Shown here piece by piece: positions 24,421 through 34,172 of a DNA stretch of 64,000 nucleotides (the stretch's first letter is position 1; each line of letters begins with the position of its first letter). The DNA comes from Hypomesus transpacificus (Eukaryota; Chordata; Actinopteri; Osmeriformes; Osmeridae). The position numbers and the translations under genes were made by a program. The DNA lies in the NCBI RefSeq assembly GCF_021917145.1, contig NC_061063.1, positions 9,349,102 to 9,413,101 of the forward strand. The letters run 5' to 3'. The notes beneath the pieces are model-generated. The model searched no databases. It was given only the letters and a program-made list of their open reading frames with translations, and was not told the DNA's origin.

Positions 24421-27400
24421 TCACCGGCTGATGTCGCGGTTCCCCTCCCAGCTCTTCCCTCCCGCTGGGTCGCCTGCCACGCCGGCCTCGAAGAAGGGGT
24501 GTTTCAGGGAGTCGGCCAGCGCCAGCCGCTTGGACGGCTCGTACTCCAGCATGCTCTCGATCAGGTCAAACAGCTGGTGGTGATCCTCTGCCTCAGACAG
24601 CAGGTACCTCTGAGGGAGGTGAGGGGGGGGGAGGAAGGTGAGGGAGGTGAGGATGGAGGTGAGGGAGGTGAGGGGGGGGAGGGAGGTGAGGGGGGTGAGG
24701 TGAGGGAGGTGAGGGGGGAGGTGAGGGAGGTGAGGGGGGGGAGGAAGGTGAGGGGGGTGAGGTGAGGGAGGTGAGGGGGGAGGTGAGGGAGGGAGGTGAG
24801 GGGGGAGGTGAGGGAGGGAGGAGGTGAGGGAGGTGAGAAGGGGAGGTGAGAGGTGAGGGAGGGAGGGGGGAGGTGAGGGAGGTGAGGGGGGGAGGTGAGG
24901 TGAGGGAGGTGAGGGGGGAGGTGAGGGGGGAGGTGAGGGAGGGAGGGGGGGAGGTGAGAGGTGAGGGGGGAGGTGAGGGAGAAAGAGAGAGATGTCAGTC
25001 CCTGCAGTGAGACCACAGATGGTGTTTTATCCTCCTGCCTCCTCTCTCCTCCTCTCTGCTCTGGTCCACTTACCCTCAAAGGCTTGCAGTTCTCCCTCAC
25101 GTACTTCCCTGCAGACGAGCTCTCGTCCCAGTCCAGACGGCCTCGGTAGAAATACTTCTGTTTCCTGGAGGGCAGGCAGATCATATGTGAGAGTGTGTGT
25201 GTTAGTGTGTGTGTATGTGTGAGAGTGTGTGTGTGTGAGTGCATGCACGCGTGCAGTTCTGACCTGGTCTTGCGGATCATTCTAGAAGGCACCGGGCCCA
25301 GGATTCTCTCCATCATGGCCAGATGCTCCCTGTTGTCATGCGTCTGAGACAGAGTTTGTCCAGTTAGACAAGCAGCTTCTCGACACAGATAAATACCAAC
25401 CAACAGCCATGTCCAAAACCTGCTCCTGAATCCCAAATCAACTGCCTCCTAAATCATAGACCAACAACTACGGGTACAGTGGAATTCTTGACTGTTTCCT
25501 AACTTTGTTATAACAGACATATATGGTTATTAAAGTAAACTTCCTGAAAGAAAAACACAAACACATTAAATCTGCAAATATCCATTAACAGACTTCCTCT
25601 CAGCTAAGGATCAGTATTGGCTCTTTATGGGGGATAAAGCCCCCCCCCTCCCTGGTTGATCTGTAGTGATGTCATCGGCCCATATGAGGCGCTGGGTCCT
25701 GACCTGGTCCGGCCCCTCCTCACCAGACCTCAACCAGGGGGTAATCCCCTGGGATTAGCAGCCTGCCTCCCTCCTGCTCCCTGAGAATGTCTCTTTCTGT
25801 GTGTGTGTGTGTGTGGGTGTGAGAAAGACAGTGTGTGTGAGAAAGAGAGAGTGGGCCAGAGGAGCAACAAACACACACTTTCTCTCACACACACACAGGA
25901 TAGACAGGAGTGTGTGTGTGTGTCTCGTAGGAGCGCAGGCTAGTTTGTCCCGTACCTGGAACAGCGTGAAGCCCAGGTAGTACTCAAACAGGATGCAGCC
26001 AAGGCTCCACACGTCACAGGGCTGACTCCAGCCCAGCTCTGTAGGACCACAGCACACACAACATGTCACAGGGCTGACTCCAGACCAGCTCTGCAGGACC
26101 ACAGCACACACAACATGTCACAGGGCTGACTCCAGACCAGCTCTGCAGGACCACAGCACACACAACATGTCACAGGGCTGACTCCAGACCAGCTCTGCAG
26201 GACCACAGCACACACAACAGGTCACACACACAGGACCAGTGACCACCACCCACCAGGACACATTCCTTTGTTTAGCAGATGCTTTCATCTACAGCGACAG
26301 ACAAATAGGTTCCCTGCTTAGAGCTGGGAAGGTGTTAGGTTGGTAGAGCTTGCTGGTTGAACTCTAAGGTCAATGTTTGGATGACAACACCAGTTTGCGT
26401 GCTAGGGTTTATGTCTCAACAGAGGACAGTTTGTGAAGCCTTAACAAGCCTAGGAGCCCCTGGCACCACCAGGGAGACACCCGGATTTAGCCTGCGCTTA
26501 AAAGTGCCCCAGAAGCAGTGGCAGGGCTCCAGTAATGTGGTGCTCTCCTGGAGGAGGGCTTTCCAAGAGGCTCAGTGGCACTTCGGAGAAGATGTCAACC
26601 TAGCTCTCAGGAACTACGGTACGAAAATACATCTACGTACCAAAACAAAAGTTGTGTCATGTTCTGATGGAAGGGTGCCAATATCCTAACAGAGGAGTTC
26701 TAATGGAAGAGTTCTAACAGAGGAGTTCTAATGGAAGAGTTCTAACAGAGGAGTTCTAATGGAAGAGTTCTAACAGAGGAGTTCTAATGGAAGAGTTCTA
26801 ACAGAGGAGTTCTAATGGAAGAGTTCTAAAAGAGGAGTTCTAATGGAAGAGTTCTAACAGAGGAGTTCTAATGGAAGAGTTCTAAAAGAGGAGTTCTAAT
26901 GGAAGAGTTCTAAAAGAGGAGTTCTAATGGAAGAGTTCTAAAAGAGGAGTTCTAATGGAAGAGTTCTAAAAGAGGAGTTCTAATGGAAGAGTTCTAAAAG
27001 AGGAGTTCTAATGGAAGAGTTCTAAAAGAGGAGTTCTAATGGAAGAGTTCTAAAAGAGGAGTTCTAATGGAAGAGTTCCAGCCTGTTACTGAGATCTACG
27101 AAGAGTGATCCAGCGTTTTACTGTGACCACAGGAACAGGGTTAGGGGACTGCCCTTGTGTGACCTTGGGGGGGGGGGGGGGGGGGGTCAGAGTTCAGGGT
27201 TAGGTGACTGACCTAGTATGACCTCGGGAGGGGAGGGGGGGTCAGAGTTCAGGGTTAGGTGACTTACCTAGTATGACCTCGGGAGGGGAGGGGGGGTCAG
27301 AGTTCAGGGTTAGGTGACTTACCTAGTATGACCTCGGGAGGGGAGGGGGGGTCAGAGTTCAGGGTTAGGTGACTGACCTAGTATGACCTCGGGAGGGGAG

Positions 27401-29263
27401 GGGGGGTCAGAGTTCAGGGTTAGGTGACTTACCTAGTATGACCTCGGGAGGGGAGGGGGGGTCAGAGTTCAGGGTTAGGTGACTGACCTAGTATGACCTC
27501 GGGAGGGGAGGGGGGGTCAGAGTTCAGGGTTAGGTGACTGACCTAGTATGACCTCGGGAGGGGAGGGGGGGTCAGAGTTCAGGGTTAGGTGACTGACCTA
27601 GTATGACCTCGGGAGGGGAGGGGGGGTCAGAGTTCAGGGTTAGGTGACTGACCTAGTATGACCTCGGGAGGGGAGGGGGGGTCAGAGTTCAGGGTTAGGT
27701 GACTGACCTAGTATGACCTCGGGAGGGGAGGGGGGGTCAGAGTTCAGGGTTAGGTGACTGACCTAGTATGACCTCGGGAGGGGAGGGGGGGTCAGAGTTC
27801 AGGGTTAGGTGACTGACCTAGTATGACCTCGGGAGGGGAGGGGGGGTCAGAGTTCAGGGTTAGGTGACTGACCTAGTATGACCTCGGGAGGGGAGGGGGG
27901 GTCAGAGTTCAGGGTTAGGTGACTGACCTAGTATGACCTCGGGAGGGGAGGGGGGGTCAGAGTTCAGGGTTAGGTGACTTACCTAGTATGACCTCGGGAG
28001 GGGAGGGGGGGTCAGAGTTCAGGGTTAGGTGACTTACCTAGTATGACCTCGGGGGCGCGGTAGTGCCTGGTGGACACGATGGTGCTGTGGTGCTCGTGGT
28101 CGAATGTGGCGCTGCCAAAATCCACCACCCTCACCGCCGTACTCTTCACCGTGCGCTCATCACGTTTCTGTCAGGGAGCAACGGAGCAACACAAGTTATC
28201 CTGCTGGGTGTCGTGTTCGGAATGTAGACAAGACGTTCATGTTCGCGCCAGCTAGATGTCAGTAAGCGACCTTGTATAACCCCGCCTGTAGCAGTCGAGG
28301 AAATCGCTTCTCGAGTTTGAGAAAAATAATTTTGTCCCTCCCTCCTCCTACCTTCTCTACATTGTAGGTCATGGTGAAGTCTGAGTTGACAAACAGGATG
28401 TTTTCTGGTTTCAGGTCTGTGTGGGTCAGCTTGTTGTCATGGAGAACTGTTGGGGGAGGGGGAGGGAGAGAGAGAAAAGCCTGGTTAGAACACAAAACGA
28501 TAAACACTTCCTTCCAAGATGTCTTTCACAGATTAATGATTCCTGTCAGATAAGCAGTCCTATGAGCTGTGGTTGAGCTAGTGGCTCCCCCTTGTGGTTG
28601 AAGGCTGTGTCCTACAGCCAGTGGCGCCACCATGTGGCTGAAGACTGTACTACAGCAAACAATGGTGACTTTTCATGGCAAACGTAAAGGGCGGGAGTGA
28701 TTACGTCAACAGAGGATGAACGAGGGTCTGTGTGCCTGTGAGAACGCTCACGAACGCTGGGGTCAAGGGTCAGACACTGCAAACAAGCCAACACATCAAG
28801 TGTGCTCAACTTCAGTATAACCAGTGCAGCGCCACATCGTTGCAAGCTGGGAGGTCAAATAAGTAAGGTTTATATTTGTTTTTAATCAAATGCATGAACG
28901 TAACACTTAATGGTGTTACTTTCTTGTAAGTGATTTGAAAATAAGTACTTGAAATAAAAACGTATGACTTGACTGAGTTCTTGATTTAAAAAGTATGAGG
29001 TAGATGGAGACGGAGAGAGATGGAGAGAGCAAATGGCCTCCGAGGGAGAACTTACATTTGACGGCCAGGCAGACCTGGTAGGCCATGTGGCGGACCTGGC
29101 TGATGGAGTAAGGCAGATAGTTGTTCTCCTTCAGGAAGTCAAAGGTGCTAAGGGCCAGCAACTCGAAGGAGATGCACATGTGGCCGTGGTAGTCGAACCA
29201 GTCGTGCATCTGGACACACAGGCTGGAGGACAGAGACAGAGAGAGACAGAGAGACAGAGAGAC

Positions 29264-29302
<39 letters not shown>

Positions 29303-32300
29303 AAAAACACCATCAACCACTGGACAGAACGTCCCTCCACACGTGAAGCAGGATGAGGGTAAGAGGGAGAACTGTTGTACAGGAAGTAGGAACAACTATA
29401 ACCATCTCACTCATTGAGCAGACACAGACAGCGGGATTTGAACCTGCGACCTCTCGATCGGGTGTCAGATGCTCTAACCGCTACGCTGAAACTCACTGTT
29501 TGTTCTCTGGGTCCTTCTCGTTGATCCTCTCCAGAACGTTGATCTCCAGACGCGCTGCCTCCTTGTACTTCTCCACGTTCTTGATGATCTTCAGAGCGAC
29601 GTTGGCCCCGCCCCTGAGGAACACAGACGTATGACATGTTACTGACAGACAGAGAGAACACTGCCCCAAACGGCTCCCATAATGCACCACTGACAGGAAT
29701 TTTCGTGCGTAACACATCTGAATGTTAAAAGGAACAGATCAGTGGCAAATTTTTCCCTTTCAAGTTTCCAGATAATGTCTTGTACAAATAAATAACGAAG
29801 AAAAAATAAAAGATACATGTATCAGTGTAGGGAAAAATAAGACTTAATCATTTGATGCCAGTGAAGCATCAAGTTACGGCAGTGAGATGTGGCATGGGGA
29901 CATAAATAGCGCTATTGGTTTTCTATTAGAGGTATCAGTTGCTAAAAGCTCCGGCCGCAGCGGTGCAAAACGCAACTAGTTTGGTTTGCCTTCCAGCTGC
30001 TGTGAAAAACGCAATTGCTCCACTATTAATCTGGGGTGGTCAGGGGGTGTGGGGAGAGAGCAGAGAGAGAAGGGGGGAGAGGGGAGAGAGCAGAGAGAGA
30101 AGGGGGGAGAGGGGAGAGAGCAGAGAGAGAGAAAAGCAGACACAGCCAGTGAGGCAAGGCAGAGAGACAGAGACGGCAAGGCAGAGAGACAGAGACGGCA
30201 AGGCAGAGAGACAGAGACGGCAAGGCAGAGAGACAGAGACGGCAAGGCAGAGAGACAGAGACGGCAAGGCAGAGAGACAGAGAAGCAGAGAGACAGAGAC
30301 GGCAAGGCAGAGAGACAGAGACGGCAAGGCAGAGAGACAGAGACGGCAAGGCAGAGAGACAGAGACGGCAAGGCAGAGAGACAGAGACGGCAAGGCAGAG
30401 AGACAGAGACGGCAAGGCAGAGAGACAGAGACGGCAAGGCAGAGAGACAGAGACGGCAAGGCAGAGAGACAGAGACGGCAAGGCAGAGAGACAGAGAAGC
30501 AGAGAGACAGACTAGATAGAGAGAGACAGGCAGGCGTTCCCCAGGCGGTTATTCAGGGAGTAATCCGCCCAGCCCCAAACGCTTCCATGTGATCGAGTAA
30601 CAACAACAGGCTCAGGAAGGACTAGCGAACACGCTCCAGGACAGGAGCGCTGCGTGAGAGCAGGCCTGCTGATCTACCATCACGCCTGCTGATCTACCAT
30701 CACGCCTGCTGATCTACCATCACGCCTGCTGATCTACCATCACGCCTGCTGATCTACCATCACGCCTGCTGATCTACCATCACGCCTGCTGATCTACCAT
30801 CACGCCTGCTGATCTACCATCACGCCTGCTGATCTACCATCACGCCTGCTGATCTACCATCACGCCTGCTGATCTACCATCACGCCTGCTGATCTACCAT
30901 CACGCCTGCTGATCTACCATCACGCCTGCTGATCTACCATCACGCCTGCTGATCTACCATCACGCCTCATCTCCGCTGTGTTCCAGGGCCAACCTGTGTC
31001 ACAGGTCCCACACCTTGTTTACACCCTGAGAATAACGAGCTAGGTCTTCATAACCCAACAGCTGGACCAACGCGGATGACCGGTTGGCTCCCTGTCGGTC
31101 ACCATAAACCGGGGAGAAACCAGACTCCCAAAGAGGGTCTGGATGACGCGAGCAGACAGCTGGCGTTTGTTTGGCAATTTTTCCTGCTTTATCGGACAGT
31201 TTTAAATAAAGTGCGACAGGAGAAGCAGAGAGAGCGAGCTCCAGACAGAGAGAGGAAGACGTGCAGCAAAGGGCCAAGGCAGGATTTGAACCCTGGCCGC
31301 GGGGTGAGACCTCAGCCTACACGGTACACTCATACACACCTGCGGTGGTCGACACACTGCATCACCCGGCCAAACGTGCCTTCCCCCAGCGTGTTGAGGA
31401 TTTCGTCTGCAACACACACAGAGAGGGGGGAGAGAGGAAGCGGGGAGAGAGGAGGTAAAGGGAATTAGAGATGTGGCCAGAACAGACACTTTAGACACAC
31501 AAAGTGACAGGCGTTCCCTAGCAACGCCCACGACCCCTTCCCCAAAACGTAGAGCGGAACTACGCCACTCAGGACACATAACCTAGGATAATTTGGCGTC
31601 CACGCACCCTCGCACGTGACCGAACCTATGAGGGAGTACCCTTCGACGCCCTCCCCCCTTTACTTTACTGCCTGCAGCCAACAAAATGCTAAAGGCACGT
31701 GTATCCCTTTTTAAAGAGCTGATAAATAGGAGTTAGTGTATAGAAAGAGAGGCTCCTTCTACATAATCCTACAGAGAATACACTAGACAAATCCAGAGAA
31801 ATGTGAAACCTACTGGTTAACGTCATCTGTGTTGTCTTTCAGGAGGTCTAACTTAAGGGTTTGGCAGAGCGTTACGTTTAAAGAGAACGAAGAAACAACT
31901 TCTCGACATCCTTTCTAAACGTTCCCCATTTTTCTACGACTATTCCTGGAAGAGTCCTTCTACAAATTTATGATTTGTTTTTAAATTTAGATTCGGATGC
32001 AAGTTAAACCTGACGCACGAGAGACGAATAAAAACAAATCGAAATTCCTCTGACATGGAACATACCCGTGCTCAAAACCAAAAGCAGTAGCCTAATAATG
32101 TCCAAAAAATTCAAAATACAAAGTAAAAAATACAAAACTTGTTTTGTTGTGTTGTTTTTTTTGCAATCCACCCTGCTTTTTCAGCAAGAGCAAACAACAA
32201 CCCTAGCATCATCATCATCATCATCAGGCACTCCCCCTGTCAGTGAAAGCTCTCTAGTTGTTTTGTTTATACTCATATGGAGAAAGGTTACGATAGAGTA

Positions 32301-33245
32301 GTGGCAGTGAGTACATCTCTCTTGCAGGACGTCCCCAGTCCGGCAGATCAGGTGACCCTCCTCGTCGTCCCTCACACTCAGAGCCCTTGTCCGGCTGTCG
32401 CTCCGCTGTTTTCAGCCCCCACGACATCAGCAGCAGGTCACAACACGACCGACAGGGGACAGGAGGAGAGGGGGGGGTTCGGGGGGGCAGCCGTAGCCAC
32501 GGCGACGACGGAGGTGGGCGGCAGAGGAAGAGGAGGGTGGTGTAGTTGATGTAGTGGTTGTAGTAGTAGGTGGATTTGGTGGTCATTGGGCGGTTCGTAT
32601 GACACCACGTGAGGAAATATATAACGATAGGGATATAGTGCAAGGGAACAAGTCAAAGATAACATTTCTTCCTCTGCTTCTCTCCCCCTCTACACTGCAG
32701 CCTTAGCTGCTCCAGAGCACACAAGCAACCTACACATCCACTCATGAATGGAAAACCAGGTCATGAAAGACAGTGAAAAGCAACTTACTGAAAAACTATC
32801 ATGTTTTCCCCCATTTAGTTAAAGCAGAGTAGGACTATCCCAGCAAACACAAGATTATGTGATAGTATGTCAGGCGATCAAGCTGACAACAGGACAAGAT
32901 CACCAGCAGAGATATACAAATCCCAGCCTCTTTTCAATTAAGTTTCTATAATGCAGAGAGGGAAAAAAAGTGGGGAGGGACAATATTTGATCCACCCCAT
33001 GTCCACTCCAGTCACAGTAGTCAACATGATCCTTAACCACTACATTAATACGGTGACTGTTGATTTAACTGCATTTTGACTGCGTCTTCTAAATAAATAA
33101 AAAAATTCAAACTAAATGAAATCCTGCTGACAAAAAAAAAACTAGACAAACTAAAAAGATTGTGCTACTTACCGATACCAGGAGCTGCGGGACAAGAGAA
33201 TGTTAGAGAGGAGGAGAGACAGACAAGAGAAGGAGAGAGAGAATC

Positions 33246-33302
<57 letters not shown>

Positions 33303-34172
33303 AGCGGGTGGGAGGTGAGGAGAGGAGGGAGGACTACAAGACAACCAGAGGTGGGGCTGTACTCACCGAAGAGGATGGGCTATAGGACCTTGTTCTACGT
33401 CGCCTTCGTTTGTGCTTACGCCTGCTGCCTTTCTGGCGGTGCGACTCCTCCCACTCTCGGTCGCGGCCCCGCCGGTAGTCGTACATGGCCGGGGAAAAGT
33501 CGCGGGCATAGTAGCCTTCCCCCGCTCCGTGTTCACGCTCCTGCTCCAGTCTTCTGTAGCCCTCGCAGTAGCGCCGGTCGAAAGGCCTGCGCTCTGCTGA
33601 ACGATTGTCGTAGCTGAAAAACAGGGAGAGAAGGGGAAGACGACTGTCACAGTTGAACGAGAGAGAGAGGGAGAGAGAGAGAGAGAGAGGGGGGGGGGGG
33701 GAGAGAGGGAGGGAAAGAAAAGAGAGGATGGGTATTTAAAAACATGCATGTGGGTTGTATAGAGTGCTGTGCACTATTAACCCCTTCTGTGTGTATTACT
33801 TTGAATGAAAAGTAAATAAATACATCACTACACTAAAGATTTCATTTCTGTGCCAACATCCGTTTTTATTTTCAAAGTCACTACTCATGAGCTGAAAAAC
33901 AACAAAGATACAACATTAAATTAAAACACTATAGAGCACTGCGGAAGTTTCCAGCCTTACCTCCTCGACCGTGCATAGCTGACTTCCTGTCTGTGTCCCC
34001 GTCCTCTGCGATCTCTGTCTCGGTCCCTCTCCCGGTCACTGCTCGATGAAAAAGAGGGCGACCTCCGGAGACGCTGCTTGCGACCCCGGTCTCTGTCTCT
34101 CTCCCGATACCGGTCCTGGAAGCTGCTCCGGCTGGCTCGCTCCGAAGACGGAAACCGTCTCGAGTGAGGCAT
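24421..34172 (-). CDS. clk2: Dual-specificity CDC-like kinase 2
   Basis: Exons in transcript order: 34172-33961, 33613-33367, (optional 33184-33173), 32405-32315, 31406-31340, 29613-29497, 29222-29056, 28446-28352, 28167-28038, 26038-25956, 25343-25264, 25164-25074, 24609-24421. They join to 522 aa, or 526 with the optional 12-nt exon; human CLK2 has 499. CLK2 is a nuclear LAMMER kinase that phosphorylates SR proteins and so controls splicing, including its own. The N-terminus is Arg/Ser-rich ([18 protein letters not shown]). Kinase motifs, numbered without the optional exon, are the Gly loop GEGTFGRV (191-198), the ATP lysine in VALKIIK, catalytic HTDLKPEN (Asp311), VDFGSATF (Asp348) and the signature [12 protein letters not shown] (409-420). 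MPHSRR and DDEEGHL match CLK2 better than other CLKs. The ATG directly follows a CAG acceptor, so a non-coding 5' exon exists. Its introns are full of minisatellites, two of which repeat splice sites. Confidence 0.96.
24612..24985 (+). repeat. GTGAGGGAGG minisatellite at the last clk2 acceptor
   Basis: About 370 bp of variants of GTGAGGGAGGTGAGGGGGGG. On the clk2 strand this is an expanded pyrimidine tract (CACCTCCCTC repeats). It runs directly into the CAG acceptor of the final exon (24609), so the acceptor tract itself has become a repeat array. Confidence 0.95.
25190..25250 (+). repeat. GT microsatellite, clk2 intron
   Basis: An interrupted (GT)n/(GA) run just after exon 25164-25074 on the + strand side. 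A similar block occurs at 25795-25850. Confidence 0.85.
26014..26221 (-). repeat. 52-bp tandem repeat carrying a splice acceptor
   Basis: Four copies with an exact 52-bp period, starting near 26014, 26066, 26118 and 26170. The first copy includes the true clk2 acceptor and the first 25 nt of exon 26038-25956. The other three repeat that acceptor, as GGTCCTGCAG where the true site has GGTCCTACAG, together with the exon start, giving potential acceptors before 26090, 26142 and 26194. In the transcript the three duplicates come before the true site. Confidence 0.95.
26271..26310 (-). mobile_element. Reverse L2/SINE tail fragment
   Basis: TTTAGCAGATGCTTTCATCT is the reverse complement of the conserved fish L2/SINE tail. 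The adjoining CAGCGACAGACAAATAGG is typical of the body of such elements. It is only a fragment. Confidence 0.5.
26692..27080 (+). repeat. 28-bp minisatellite, clk2 intron
   Basis: About 14 copies of a 28-bp unit made from AGGAGTTCTAATGGAAGAG and TTCTAACAG. Early units have CTAACAG and later ones CTAAAAG, so the array homogenised from one side. It lies in the same intron as the two splice-site repeats. Confidence 0.95.
27170..28060 (-). repeat. 55-bp minisatellite carrying a splice donor
   Basis: Sixteen copies with an exact 55-bp period. The + strand landmark ACCTAGTATGACCTCGGG starts at 27211, 27266, 27321 and so on to 28036. The last copy is the true exon end and donor of clk2 exon 28167-28038; on the transcribed strand it reads GAGGTCATACTAG then GTAAGTC. 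The other fifteen copies repeat the last 15 or so exon bases and the donor. Units at 27266, 27321, 27431 and 27981 keep the strong GTAAGT; the other eleven have GTCAGT. The remainder of each unit is a G-rich block on the + strand. Confidence 0.97.
29225..29300 (+). repeat. GA/CAGAGA microsatellite at a clk2 acceptor
   Basis: (GACAGA)n passing into (GA)n. On the clk2 strand it is the pyrimidine tract directly before the acceptor of exon 29222-29056. Confidence 0.9.
29418..29492 (-). mobile_element. tRNA-derived SINE head fragment
   Basis: On the - strand a tRNA-like stretch has an A-box-like GCGTAGCGGTTAGAGCATC and a B box (GGTCGCAGGTTCAAATCCCG). No acceptor stem can be paired and no discriminator end is visible, so I read it as the head of a SINE and not a working tRNA gene. 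It lies in the intron next to the donor of exon 29613-29497. Confidence 0.6.
30050..30515 (+). repeat. 22-bp CAGAGACGGCAAGGCAGAGAGA minisatellite region
   Basis: The main array, about 30150-30510, has a 22-bp period with a core of AGAGACGGCAAGGCAGAGAG and about 16 copies, two of which lack the ACGGCAAGGC part. Before it (30050-30130) a GAGAGAGCAGAGAGAGAAGG block repeats. The long Arg/Asp/Gln frames on + and the Leu/Ser/Cys frames on - come from the repeat and are not genes. Confidence 0.95.
30664..30966 (+). repeat. 20-bp minisatellite, 15 near-identical copies
   Basis: The unit CGCCTGCTGATCTACCATCA repeats 15 times with almost no variation, so it expanded recently or is still changing. It lies in the clk2 intron between exons 31406-31340 and 29613-29497. 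Confidence 0.97.
31195..31335 (-). mobile_element. tRNA-derived SINE in a clk2 intron
   Basis: On the - strand the head ends with the B box AGGGTTCAAATCCTGCCTTG. The body TTTGCTGCACGTCTTCCTCT and a CT-rich stretch follow, ending near TTTAAAACTGTCCGATAAAG. It is the same family as the copy at 18912-19062. It ends within a few bases of the donor of exon 31406-31340. Confidence 0.7.
33173..33184 (-). CDS. clk2: Candidate 12-nt microexon of clk2
   Basis: On the clk2 strand, CTCTAAC (branch-point-like), a pyrimidine-rich stretch and CCCGCAG are followed by 12 nt and then a perfect GTAAGT donor. Both flanking exons join in phase 0, so the 12 nt keep the frame and would add Leu-Leu-Val-Ser between the RS-rich region and the kinase domain. 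The splice signals are seen; use is inferred. Confidence 0.45.
33230..33300 (+). repeat. GA microsatellite, clk2 intron
   Basis: (GA)n with short interruptions, upstream of the candidate microexon on the clk2 strand. A second GA/G block lies at about 33658-33725. Confidence 0.95.

Noticed and set aside
24561-25436. A 291-aa - strand frame across clk2 exon 25164-25074
   Set aside because: It joins a real clk2 exon to translated intron and minisatellite sequence; the true exon borders are clear.
29418-29492. Possible tRNA gene on the - strand
   Set aside because: A and B boxes are present but no acceptor stem pairs; a SINE head fits better.
29939-30592. Long Arg/Asp/Gln-rich open frame (217 aa) and matching Leu/Ser/Cys frames on the other strand
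   Set aside because: The frames are created by the 22-bp repeat; the same peptide unit appears in several frames and nothing outside the repeat looks coding.
30664-30966. Regular 20-bp repeats that could suggest a CRISPR array
   Set aside because: The copies are head to tail with no spacers, in a vertebrate intron; it is a minisatellite.
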